DNA of 64,000 nt from Psychrobacter pygoscelis (lineage in GTDB: Bacteria; Pseudomonadota; Gammaproteobacteria; Pseudomonadales; Moraxellaceae), in contig NZ_RQRU01000005.1 of NCBI RefSeq assembly GCF_004335015.1, positions 142,537-206,536 of the forward strand, written 5' to 3'. How positions within the stretch are numbered: the stretch's first letter is position 1; every line of letters starts with the position of its first letter. The position numbers and the translations under genes were made by a program. Positions 1 through 7,164 of this stretch are shown piece after piece. Below the pieces are notes generated by a model, which saw only the letters and a list, made by a program, of their open reading frames with translations, was not told the DNA's origin and ran no database searches.

Positions 1-278
1 TGCTCAATCAATAGTCGCTGATGCTCGACTTGAAGTTTTCGGTGTTGTTTGCGCATGTCTTGCAAGATTTTGTAGTCCTGATGGTATTGCTGGACTTGTT
101 CGGCGGCTTTGACCCCGGTCCAAATAATAGCGGTTGCCAGCAGCAGCATACAGACGACATAGATACTCACCCCACCAAAGCGTTTGGAGAGGATATCTCC
201 CACATCTGGCTCGGGGCCGCGCGCATTATCATGCCCATTGGCCCGTCGCCTTGAGACGGGTTTGTCGGTTACTGCCAT
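1..278 (-). CDS. ftsL: Cell division protein FtsL (3' end cut by window edge)
   Basis: The first 92 residues are visible and the gene runs off the left edge. The reading frame gives a basic, Gly/Arg-rich cytoplasmic N-terminus of about 35 residues, one hydrophobic membrane segment (about residues 36-56), then a heptad-like Gln/Lys/Leu-rich periplasmic stretch. This is the bitopic FtsL plan; in the divisome FtsL forms a complex with FtsB and FtsQ. Its position directly after rsmH on the same strand is the standard dcw-cluster order and supports the call. The sequence of FtsL is poorly conserved, so the identification rests on topology and synteny. The gap of about 300 bp to rsmH is large for this cluster. 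Confidence 0.8.
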   Translation of the reverse strand, partial: MAVTDKPVSRRRANGHDNARGPEPDVGDILSKRFGGVSIYVVCMLLLATAIIWTGVKAAEQVQQYHQDYKILQDMRKQHRKLQVEHQRLLIE

Positions 279-576
279 GTCGATCTCAATTATAAGAATA
301 GGTTAACGTTAATATTAATGCTTAAGGGAGCCTAACTAAGACGAGCTTTGAAGCTTATATGTATTGACCTGCAATAGCCTTCAGCGCTATAACATACTCA
401 CTTGCTCTTAGCAGCTCGTTTAATCAATAGTTGAAAGCTGGCACTATTGTCATTACCTTAGGGTCGTCCCTCTATTGTGCTTCTGTCTGTCTCATGCTTT
501 TGCCCAATTACTGAGCGGTCATTAGTCTACGTAGCTAATAACACGTAGCCAATAACTAGCCACTAGAGAGTTATTA
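279..576. other. Intergenic gap between rsmH and ftsL
   Basis: About 298 bp without a convincing ORF. In most gammaproteobacteria rsmH and ftsL are nearly contiguous, so this spacer may carry a separate ftsL promoter on the minus strand. A short direct duplication of a CGTAGC(T/C)AATAAC-like unit lies near 531-557. No terminator with a T-run is evident. Confidence 0.4.
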
Positions 577-1593
577 CTAAGTAGCTGCTGGTAAAAATGC
601 CTCTGTACTGCGCTGCGCCACTCTCAACCAAGCACTCCGCGATCGAGGGTTATCTGCAATCTCTGCTTTACTCGGTCCAATACGCTTAGGCTTACTAAAA
701 TAGCGCGGCCGATCAGGGGGCATCGGTAGGTTCTGATCTTCAGGGTACTGACCCTTACTATGCCGCTGCAAAAACTGCTTGATACGTCGATCTTCTAGCG
801 AATGAAAGCTAATCACAGCAAGCCAACCCTCTGGCGCGAGTACCTCGATACTTTGTTCTAAGAAAGCATCGACATCCCCCAGCTCATTATTGATAAAGAT
901 TCGCATCGCCTGAAAGCTCTGCGTCGCTGGGTGCTTGCCCTTTTGCCAATTGGGGTGCGCGGTCTTGATGACCTCTGCCAGCTCAAGCGTCGACTCGTAG
1001 CTGCCCATCGCCTTGATAGCACGCGCAATACGGCGACTGTGACGCTCCTCTCCAAACTCGTACAGAACGTCAGCCAAAGTATCCGCGTCCACCGCCTCAA
1101 GCCATGCAGACACTGGCTGGCCGCGAGTAGTATCCATACGCATGTCTACCGCACCATCACGCATAAAGCTAAAGCCGCGACTACCGTCGTCTAACTGCGG
1201 TGACGATACTCCAAGGTCCGCCATCAGTCCGCTCACTTTATCAATACCCAGCTCAGCCAATCTGGCTTGCAGCGTCGCAAAGCTATCATGAATGACGGTT
1301 ACGCGGCTGTCCGTAGCGGCCAGCTTATTCGCCACCTCGATCGCCTCAGGATCTTTGTCAAAGACCAAAAGCTGAGCATCAGGTGCCAAATGATTCAATA
1401 ATAGGCGACTATGTCCGCCGCGGCCAAAGGTCGCATCGACATAAATACCACTGGCCTTAGCCTGCTGCTTTTCAAGGGATTTTAGTCCCAGTACCGCCGC
1501 GACAGTCTCACGAAGCAGTACGGCTTGATGCGCCAATGAAGCCTCTGGTGTTTGAGTGAGGTTATCTTTAGGTTGCGAAATATTATAAGACAT
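577..1593 (-). CDS. rsmH: 16S rRNA (cytosine(1402)-N(4))-methyltransferase RsmH (MraW)
   Basis: 338 residues, the expected size of RsmH, which uses S-adenosylmethionine to methylate N4 of C1402 in the 16S rRNA decoding centre. Visible family features are the N-terminal H-x-x-VLL-x-E block (about residues 22-29), the SAM-binding stretch YVDATFGRGGHS (about 51-62), the MADLGVSSPQLDD block and the C-terminal VISFHSLEDRRIKQF block. The chosen ATG leaves about 20 residues before the conserved start, typical for Moraxellaceae. It is followed by ftsL on the same strand. No mraZ is seen between it and the divergent gltX. Confidence 0.97.
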   Translation of the reverse strand: MSYNISQPKDNLTQTPEASLAHQAVLLRETVAAVLGLKSLEKQQAKASGIYVDATFGRGGHSRLLLNHLAPDAQLLVFDKDPEAIEVANKLAATDSRVTVIHDSFATLQARLAELGIDKVSGLMADLGVSSPQLDDGSRGFSFMRDGAVDMRMDTTRGQPVSAWLEAVDADTLADVLYEFGEERHSRRIARAIKAMGSYESTLELAEVIKTAHPNWQKGKHPATQSFQAMRIFINNELGDVDAFLEQSIEVLAPEGWLAVISFHSLEDRRIKQFLQRHSKGQYPEDQNLPMPPDRPRYFSKPKRIGPSKAEIADNPRSRSAWLRVAQRSTEAFLPAAT

Positions 1594-2042
1594 TCAATAC
1601 AAATTTATTATGTAAAAAGGAAGGTTATTATCGAGCCTAGTAGATTGGCGATTTGGCTCAACTGAACATCACGGTCTTGCAGATTATATATCTTGCTTAT
1701 GGTAATACTGTGCTTGATATTGTAGCTTACTAGCCTCATCAAGAGTATGACTATTACAGGCAAATAACGCGAACGGTATGTGAATAAATCATTATCGCAA
1801 CCTTGTCAGTCATGTCAAGTCATCGCCGCATAAACGAGAAGTTAATCCGTCAAAATGTAGAGGTTGACACACAAAACACTGCAATCAGCAATATAAGAGC
1901 AGGGTTTTGATTCCTGTTATAATAGACAAATCTTTGTAGCTACTGCTGTTGATTTAGCGTTTAATTGAGCTACGCACTTTTTTCTAAGTATTACTTTTAT
2001 AGCATAATCATCCACCTACCCAATTCTTTGATAGAGAGCATT
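1594..2042. other. Divergent intergenic region between rsmH and gltX
   Basis: About 450 bp separating two divergent genes. It contains the probable gltX promoter near 1915-1923 and a TTGACA hexamer at 1864-1869 without a well-spaced -10. No ORF resembling mraZ, which often precedes rsmH in other bacteria, is present. Confidence 0.5.
1915..1923 (+). promoter_or_regulatory. Extended -10 promoter element for gltX
   Basis: TGTTATAAT: a perfect TATAAT hexamer preceded by the TGn extension. No good -35 lies 17 bp upstream, which is typical of extended -10 promoters. It is about 120 bp upstream of the chosen gltX ATG, leaving a longish leader. Confidence 0.5.
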
Positions 2043-3593
2043 ATGACCCAAGCTAGCACCTCTTCCACTGCTTTACCCCCTCACAACGATCGTCCTGTGC
2101 GTACCCGAATTGCTCCCTCCCCCACTGGCTTTCCCCATGTGGGCACTGCTTATATTGCGCTATTTAACTTGGCTTTTGCCAAGGCGCATGGTGGTGAGTT
2201 CATCTTACGTATCGAAGACACCGATCAGACGCGCTCAACCGAGCAATCTGAAAAGATGATTTTAGATGCACTGCACTGGGTCGGTCTAGACTGGAGCGAG
2301 GGACCAGATATTGGTGGTCCTCATGCGCCCTATCGTCAAAGTGAGCGTAGTGATCTCTACAAAAAGTACGCCGAAGAGCTGCTCGATAAAGGCCATGCTT
2401 TCCGCTGCTTCTGTACTCCTGAAGAGTTAGACGCCATGCGAGCTGAGCAAATGGCGAATGGTCAAACGCCGCGCTACGATGGCCGCTATGCTGATCTACC
2501 ACGCGAAGAGTCTGACAAGCTTGCCGCCGAGGGCAAGCCTTATGTCATCCGCATGCGCGTCCCTACCGAAGGCGTCTGTAAGGTACAAGACATGCTGCGC
2601 GGTGAGGTCGAGATTCCTTGGGAGCAGGTCGATATGCAAGTGCTGCTCAAAACTGACGGTATGCCGACCTACCATCTGGCGAACGTCGTCGATGACCACT
2701 TAATGGATATCAGCCACGTCATTCGTGGTGAAGAGTGGCTCAACTCAGCACCCAAGCATCAACTGTTGTACGAATACTTCGGCTGGCAGATGCCTACCCT
2801 TTGCCACATGCCGCTACTGCGTAACCCTGATAAGTCAAAACTGTCCAAGCGCAAAAACCCAACGTCCATCACCTATTACCGTGATGCCGGTGTCATGCCA
2901 GAAGCGCTGCTCAACTACCTTGGGCGTATGGGCTACTCAATGCCCAATGAGGAAGAGAAGTTCACCCTTGATGAGATGATAGCTAGCTTTGATATCCAGC
3001 GTGTATCTTTAGGCGGCCCTATCTTCGATATCGAAAAGCTTAGCTGGCTTAATGGCGAATGGCTGCGGGCACTGACTCCTGAACAGCTCAAGCACAAAAT
3101 CCTCGACTGGGCCAATGACTCTGATAAGCTGACCGCCATTGCTGCGGCGATTCAACCCCGTATCAACTTAATGTCTGACACGGTTAATTGGGCCGGGTTT
3201 TATTTCCAAAACCTACCTGAGATTAGCGTTGAAGACTTCGAGCACAAAAACCTCACCCCTGAGCAAATCATCGAAATCCTACAGATCGCTACTTGGAAGT
3301 TAGAGGCGCTACCAGAATGGTCTGAGAGCAATATCTATCAGACGCTTAAAGGGCTATCAGCCGCGATGGACATTAAGCTTCGCGACATGATGGCGCCGTT
3401 CTTTATCGCTATTGCCGGTAGTAGCTCGTCCACACCGGTCATGAATGCTATGTTCGTCATTGGTCCAGATATGACCCTGACTCGCCTTCGTCATGCGGTG
3501 GAAGTGTTGGGCGGCTTGGGTAAGAAAAAGCTTAAAAAGCTTGAGAAGACCGCGGCAGACATGCCGGACTTCTTGGCGGATTCGGCTGAATAA
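2043..3593 (+). CDS. gltX: Glutamyl-tRNA synthetase
   Basis: 516 residues; charges tRNA-Glu with glutamate in the cytoplasm. The class I signatures are visible: [11 protein letters not shown] (HIGH-type motif, about residues 26-35) and KLSKR (about 265-270, KMSKS-type). The N-terminal region about 95-150 has the [13 protein letters not shown] block of non-discriminating or standard bacterial GluRS. The longer frame could start at 1965, but the extra 26 residues are hydrophobic and unlike the family, so the ATG at 2043 is preferred. The N-terminal extension before [10 protein letters not shown] is about 20 residues longer than in E. coli. A terminator follows directly. Confidence 0.97.
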   Translation: MTQASTSSTALPPHNDRPVRTRIAPSPTGFPHVGTAYIALFNLAFAKAHGGEFILRIEDTDQTRSTEQSEKMILDALHWVGLDWSEGPDIGGPHAPYRQSERSDLYKKYAEELLDKGHAFRCFCTPEELDAMRAEQMANGQTPRYDGRYADLPREESDKLAAEGKPYVIRMRVPTEGVCKVQDMLRGEVEIPWEQVDMQVLLKTDGMPTYHLANVVDDHLMDISHVIRGEEWLNSAPKHQLLYEYFGWQMPTLCHMPLLRNPDKSKLSKRKNPTSITYYRDAGVMPEALLNYLGRMGYSMPNEEEKFTLDEMIASFDIQRVSLGGPIFDIEKLSWLNGEWLRALTPEQLKHKILDWANDSDKLTAIAAAIQPRINLMSDTVNWAGFYFQNLPEISVEDFEHKNLTPEQIIEILQIATWKLEALPEWSESNIYQTLKGLSAAMDIKLRDMMAPFFIAIAGSSSSTPVMNAMFVIGPDMTLTRLRHAVEVLGGLGKKKLKKLEKTAADMPDFLADSAE

Positions 3594-3623
3594 TTTCTAG
3601 ACCCAGCCTTATTTTGATAAATA

Positions 3624-3649
3624 TGCTCAGCTTCGGCTGGGCATTTTTT
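3624..3649 (+). terminator. Rho-independent terminator of gltX
   Basis: Stem TGCTCAGC / GCTGGGCA around a TTCG tetraloop, followed by a run of six T. It lies about 30 bp after the gltX stop. Confidence 0.85.
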
Positions 3650-3693
3650 ATGAGGGTAAAAGGTTATATGCCAGCGATGCATAGGGTTTATTC

Positions 3694-3840
3694 ATAGCTG
3701 ATCCTGCTGACCACCACTATCTTGGTTTGGCAGGTTGCGAGCACTTGACTAAGGGTAGTCTCGCTGAACAGGAATGCCTTCAGCCAATAGTGCCCACCCT
3801 GCCGAGATGGCAGATACAAGCGAATAGCAGGATTAGCTGC
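3694..3840 (+). repeat. Structured dispersed repeat, copy 1
   Basis: One of three related elements in the window (others at about 6925 and 15848). The conserved core reads AGTCTCGCTG, a few variable bases, then CAGGAATGC. It is flanked by arms that pair: 3727-3734 with 3798-3805, 3739-3744 with 3790-3795 (one mismatch), and 3745-3753 with 3778-3787 (imperfect), with an unpaired TA at 3788-3789. An outer pair, AGCTGATCCTGCT against AGCAGGATTAGCT, nearly closes the whole element (about 3696-3837). The right end carries the shared GGCAGATACAAGC motif. This copy is the most diverged on its left side. Whether it acts as RNA or as a DNA repeat is unknown. Confidence 0.75.
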
Positions 3841-3964
3841 AAAAACGGTCCTATCTAAGGTCACCTTGAGCCTAGTCTACGTTGTCTTACATTACTTGCA
3901 GGTATCTTGAGCTATTATTTCCAATGTCGTTAACTGCTAATGACTTTACCTGAGAACCCAACCC

Positions 3965-4339
3965 ATGCGCCTACCCCAATCAAAGCACGACTTAGCAGCC
4001 ATCCAAACACTCTATAACAACGATATAAGTAGCGTTGATGCGCAGCTTCCCGAACTATTAACATGGCTACAAGACATCAATTGGCCAGTTGCCGCGCCTT
4101 TGGTCGAGTATTTACGCCTACATTTTGCCGCCTTACCTGCCATGGAGTCCACGCTACTTGAAATCTTAAAAAGTGACGACGGGGTTTGGAAGTATTGGCT
4201 TATCGTCTCATTAGGGGACTTATTTCAGACGCCTGCCTTACTCAAGGCTTTATCTGACCTTGCCCATCAGCCCAGCGCAGACGACAAGCATGAAGAGGTC
4301 GATATCGTTGCTTTAGAGGTGCTAGAAAAGCGCTTGTAA
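3965..4339 (+). CDS. DUF5071 domain-containing protein
   Basis: 124 residues, cytoplasmic, no signal peptide. The pattern LPELLTWLQDINWPVA (about residues 28-43), followed by hydrophobic helical repeats and VWKYWLIVSLG (about 73-83), matches the DUF5071 family of small all-helical HEAT-like proteins. Its molecular function is unknown. The gene sits between the structured repeat and the tRNA pair, with its own start and no obvious operon partner. Confidence 0.75.
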   Translation: MRLPQSKHDLAAIQTLYNNDISSVDAQLPELLTWLQDINWPVAAPLVEYLRLHFAALPAMESTLLEILKSDDGVWKYWLIVSLGDLFQTPALLKALSDLAHQPSADDKHEEVDIVALEVLEKRL

Positions 4340-4424
4340 TTAATTCATTTATGCTGGCGAAAGCCCTTAGAAACGATGCTTCAAGATAAATAACTACTTT
4401 TTTTGAAAATTATGCAAAAAATTC

Positions 4425-4453
4425 TTGACAACCCATCCAAGCTTCCCTAAAAT
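4425..4453 (+). promoter_or_regulatory. Sigma-70 promoter of the tRNA-Ala/tRNA-Glu unit
   Basis: TTGACA at 4425-4430, a 17-bp spacer, and TAAAAT at 4448-4453, followed by a G+C-rich discriminator (ACGCGTC). This is close to consensus, and the G+C-rich discriminator is typical of stringently controlled stable-RNA promoters. It is about 16 bp upstream of the mature tRNA-Ala 5' end. Confidence 0.85.
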
Positions 4454-4469
4454 ACGCGTCTCTTAGTGA

Positions 4470-4545
4470 GGGGCTATAGCTCAGTTGGTAGAGCACTTGC
4501 ATGGCATGCAAGGGGTCAACGGTTCGACTCCGTTTAGCTCCACCA
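4470..4545 (+). tRNA. tRNA-Ala (GGC anticodon)
   Basis: 76 nt including encoded CCA. The acceptor stem GGGGCTA/TAGCTCC contains the G3-U70 pair that identifies alanine tRNAs. The D-arm GCTCAGTTGGTAGAGC and the T-loop TTCGACT are present. The anticodon stem CTTGC/GCAAG encloses ATGGCAT, so the anticodon is GGC. Confidence 0.97.
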
Positions 4546-4658
4546 TTATTTTATAGTGAATCATTAAGTATTAACATCAGTTCCTAGGCTAATCTCCACC
4601 CTGATGTTAATTGTTATGATCATTGATTTATACCAATGATGCTTAACTTCTCTATTGC

Positions 4659-4734
4659 GTCCCCATCGTCTAGAGGCCTAGGACACCGCCCTTTCACGGC
4701 GGTAACGGGGGTTCGAATCCCCCTGGGGACGCCA
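4659..4734 (+). tRNA. tRNA-Glu (TTC anticodon)
   Basis: 76 nt including encoded CCA. Acceptor stem GTCCCCA/TGGGGAC with G73. The anticodon stem CCGCC/GGCGG encloses CTTTCAC, giving anticodon TTC. The T-arm GGGGGTTCGAATCCCCC is perfect. It lies about 113 bp after tRNA-Ala, with the terminator at 4766 following, so the two are probably one transcript. Confidence 0.97.
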
Positions 4735-4765
4735 CTTATTCGGTGGCCAATCGTCACCAGCTAAA

Positions 4766-4795
4766 AGCCCAGTCAATATTGACTGGGCTTTTTTT
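4766..4795 (+). terminator. Rho-independent terminator of the tRNA unit
   Basis: Perfect stem AGCCCAGTCAA/TTGACTGGGCT with a short loop, followed by seven T. It ends the tRNA transcript. Confidence 0.9.
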
Positions 4796-5329
4796 ATGGT
4801 TAGAAGCTAATGTATTTTTGCAGGCTTTATCGATAGTAGTGGGCTTAGTACGTTTAGTAAGTAGTTCGGCTCCATCGGCAAGATGGCGTGATATAGCAAG
4901 GGTATAAATTATCTTAAATTGATACTTGTCACTCAAGAAACCAGTATCTGAGAAGATAAAATATCTTCTTAACAATAGAGATTTGCCCCATTATCAACGA
5001 CACTACTACTTTTGAGATGTTGAAATTACCACTTACAGTTCACTATGCAATATTCATGAAACATTCGATAAACGTTACTGTATGCAATATTTGTTAACAC
5101 GAATCCTATTCATGGGTACAAATTGCGTGTACAACTTACTAAAATTAACCACAACGGTAGCTTTCTCTCTATATATTAGTGCCCATATCTAACGTAGTTT
5201 AGGATGCTAGTCTTATGACATGATCATATAGATGAATATCTACTCAATAGATCAACTCTAAGAATTATACTACTTTAGTTTATAGGTCTAATACTTACAT
5301 ATGTTATTTGATTAACAGAGGATACAACT
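4796..5329. other. Long AT-rich intergenic region after the tRNAs
   Basis: About 530 bp with no credible gene. It holds a perfect hairpin AGAAGATA-AAA-TATCTTCT near 4951-4969 and two direct copies of TATGCAATATT at about 5044 and 5090. tRNA 3' flanks are common integration sites, but no attachment-site duplication of the tRNA end is seen here. Confidence 0.4.
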
Positions 5330-6376
5330 ATGATGCCTTCTTACTCCCCTCAGCGCCGCCCATCTTGGCGCGGTGTGCTTGCAGGACTGCTCATGGGTCT
5401 AGTCGTAGTGATGGCCATGATGGCACTTGCTTTGGTGCTAAGCTCATTCTTACCATTTGATCTAAAAGGCTCTAGTATTGCCGCTGGCATCTATGCTGCG
5501 ATTACCGCTTTAGTCAGTGCTTTCGTAGCCGGTTACTTTGCTGTTAAAGCCTCTGCGCCAGAAGCTTTGTTTGGTGACGGTACCGCTATTGATCCTAAAG
5601 ATGCTACGCTTACTGGTATGTTGACAGCAGCAGCTATCATCGCGCTTACCTCTTACCTAACGCTAAGCAGCGCTACTAGCATTATGTCTACCGCCACCCG
5701 TGCTGTAGGCAGCACAGTAAGCACTGTTGCTAGTACTACTGCTTCTGCAGTGGGCGCTGGTGCTAATATTGCTACTACAGCCGTTCAAGGCTCTGACGGT
5801 AGTATCCAACAAGAAGCCAAAGCCATGTATGATCGTATATCTGGTGATATCAGCCGCGATGATATCGAGCAAATGGTCGCTAAAAACACTCAAAACCTAG
5901 ATCAACAGCAAGTGTCTGCAACTGCTGACGTGGTTGAAGAGATGATGAACGAGACCAAAGGTGAGGTTCAACAAATGGACTTTACTGATCTTAATACTTG
6001 GCGCAACATTGATGACTACGCCAAGCAGCGTATGGCTAGCATCGAGCAAATGCTTGCTGGTCCAGAAATCATCAACCGTCTTCAAGCAAAAGGCTTAACT
6101 GAGGCTGAAGCACAGCAAGTTCGTAATGAGGTTACTGAGTCATTTAATGAGTACAAAGCAAAAACCAATCAGGCTATTGCTACTGCTCAACAAAAAACTG
6201 ACCAAGTTCTAAACCAAGCTGAAGATACTGCTCGTAAAGCAGCTCTATATTCAGGTCTATTCTGGTTGATTAGTGCGCTACTTACTTTCGTAGCCAGTAT
6301 CATGGGTGCTCGTAAAGCGGCAGCCAACTATCGCCTAGAAAAGCCAATCGTAACTTGGGGCGATAACGTTAAATAA
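5330..6376 (+). CDS. Membrane protein with coiled-coil domain, function unknown
   Basis: 348 residues. Order of parts: a basic N-terminus, two membrane segments (about residues 15-40 and 50-70), a third at about 95-115, a Ser/Thr/Ala-rich linker (about 118-155), a Gln/Glu-rich helical region with likely coiled coil (about 160-300), and a final membrane segment (about 305-325) before a short tail. AGAGGA lies 7 bp before the ATG (ATGATG, so the start could be 3 bp later). It is a single gene with its own terminator. The architecture suggests an envelope scaffold or stress protein, but no catalytic motif is visible and I do not recognise the family. Confidence 0.8.
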   Translation: MMPSYSPQRRPSWRGVLAGLLMGLVVVMAMMALALVLSSFLPFDLKGSSIAAGIYAAITALVSAFVAGYFAVKASAPEALFGDGTAIDPKDATLTGMLTAAAIIALTSYLTLSSATSIMSTATRAVGSTVSTVASTTASAVGAGANIATTAVQGSDGSIQQEAKAMYDRISGDISRDDIEQMVAKNTQNLDQQQVSATADVVEEMMNETKGEVQQMDFTDLNTWRNIDDYAKQRMASIEQMLAGPEIINRLQAKGLTEAEAQQVRNEVTESFNEYKAKTNQAIATAQQKTDQVLNQAEDTARKAALYSGLFWLISALLTFVASIMGARKAAANYRLEKPIVTWGDNVK

Positions 6377-6426
6377 TGACCATCTTAGGGAATGCTCTAA
6401 GATAATTACGACACGTTAATTGCATC

Positions 6427-6463
6427 AAAAAACGCACCTAGTATTTTCTGGGTGCGTTTTTTT
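6427..6463 (+). terminator. Rho-independent terminator
   Basis: Stem AACGCACC/GGTGCGTT with an upstream A-run and downstream T-run, about 50 bp after the membrane-protein gene. Confidence 0.88.
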
Positions 6464-6483
6464 ATGGCTGACTGTTTTGTGGC

Positions 6484-6520
6484 TAATGATTAATGATTAA
6501 TGATTAATGATTAATGATTA
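6484..6520. repeat. Tandem heptamer repeat (TAATGAT)
   Basis: Five perfect head-to-tail copies of TAATGAT plus two bases, directly downstream of a terminator and upstream of a decayed gene. The uniform units suggest recent slippage expansion. Confidence 0.9.
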
Positions 6521-6608
6521 AACGAACTATAACTCTTAAAGTCTTTTTAATGCTTTAACTTTCAAGTAGGATAACTCTCTTTAAGATTAAGCATTAGCAG
6601 ATAACAAT

Positions 6609-6761
6609 ATGTCAAAAGACAGCGCAGCAATTAAGCAAGCAATTACACAAGTCTGCCACTCTCATGAGATAACCTGTCTGCATGCTATCGAAAGCGGCAG
6701 CCGCGCTATCCGCTTTGTTGGCTGTAAGAAGTCAATTGTATTCATGAGCCTGCCGCTTTGA
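6609..6761 (+). pseudogene. Remnant of a nucleotidyltransferase-domain gene
   Basis: A 50-codon frame starting at ATG 6609 contains the segment HEITCLHAIESGSRAIRF. This resembles the family signature of DNA polymerase beta-like nucleotidyltransferases of the YcgL/COG3541 type, in which ESGSRAWGF is followed by an SDYD metal-binding motif. Here the frame diverges just after RFVG and stops, so the catalytic aspartates are missing. It is read as a 5' fragment of a decayed gene. The following 160 bp up to the repeat at 6925 show no continuation. Confidence 0.55.
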
Positions 6762-6924
6762 CTGGGCATTTTGCTCCGCGACTTCAGTTAGGCCTTTCAC
6801 CCAGCAACACGACTATAAAAAATCTGGGATATAAAAAATTCAGACTAAGGCCGTCCATTAGAAATCAAAACTTAGCCTCTTTTTTAAATACTAAATATGC
6901 TGATAGTTGCCTTGGGGTGCGTTT

Positions 6925-7070
6925 TAGCCGTGACTGCCGCGGTATCCTGACTAGCTGAGCGGTTGCGGGGACTTGGCTGAGAGTAGTCTCGCTGGTCAGG
7001 AATGCTATCAGCCAATAGTCCCCGCTGCGCTCAGATAGGCAGATATAAGCAGAAGGCGCGATTGGCTGCC
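6925..7070 (+). repeat. Structured dispersed repeat, copy 2
   Basis: Best-paired copy. Stem A CTGAGCG 6955-6961 pairs perfectly with 7028-7034. Stem B CGGGGAC 6966-6972 pairs perfectly with 7018-7024. Stem C TTGGCTGA 6973-6980 pairs perfectly with 7008-7015, leaving a two-base TA bulge at 7016-7017. The loop (6981-7007) carries the conserved AGTCTCGCTG and CAGGAATGC motifs. The ends carry AGCC (6926-6929) and GGCT (7064-7067). It lies between the nucleotidyltransferase remnant and the acnA terminator. Confidence 0.85.
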
Positions 7071-7105
7071 ACAACTACTCTATCCCTAGCTCTTTCGTGA
7101 TCTAA

Positions 7106-7139
7106 TAAAAAACGCCCAGCTTAGGCTGAGCGTTTTTTA
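7106..7139 (-). terminator. Terminator of acnA (likely bidirectional)
   Basis: Stem AACGCCCAGC/GCTGAGCGTT with one G-U/C-T change, flanked by A-run and T-run on both sides, 26 bp past the acnA stop. Confidence 0.85.
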
Positions 7140-7164
7140 TTGGTTGTGAATAGAGCAGCTAGCG

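Noticed and set aside
3694..3840. Structured repeat considered as an integron attC site
   Set aside because: Lacks the RYYYAAC/GTTRRRY core sites, and there is no integrase or cassette array.
4470..4734. tRNA 3' end as a mobile-element attachment site
   Set aside because: No duplicated tRNA 3' segment and no integrase gene in the following region.
6484..6520. Tandem repeat considered as a CRISPR or iteron array
   Set aside because: Units are only 7 bp, contiguous with no spacers, and there is no replication or cas gene nearby.
6758..6958. 66-codon ORF overlapping the nucleotidyltransferase remnant and the structured repeat
   Set aside because: Runs into repeat copy 2, has no ribosome binding site and no protein-like pattern.
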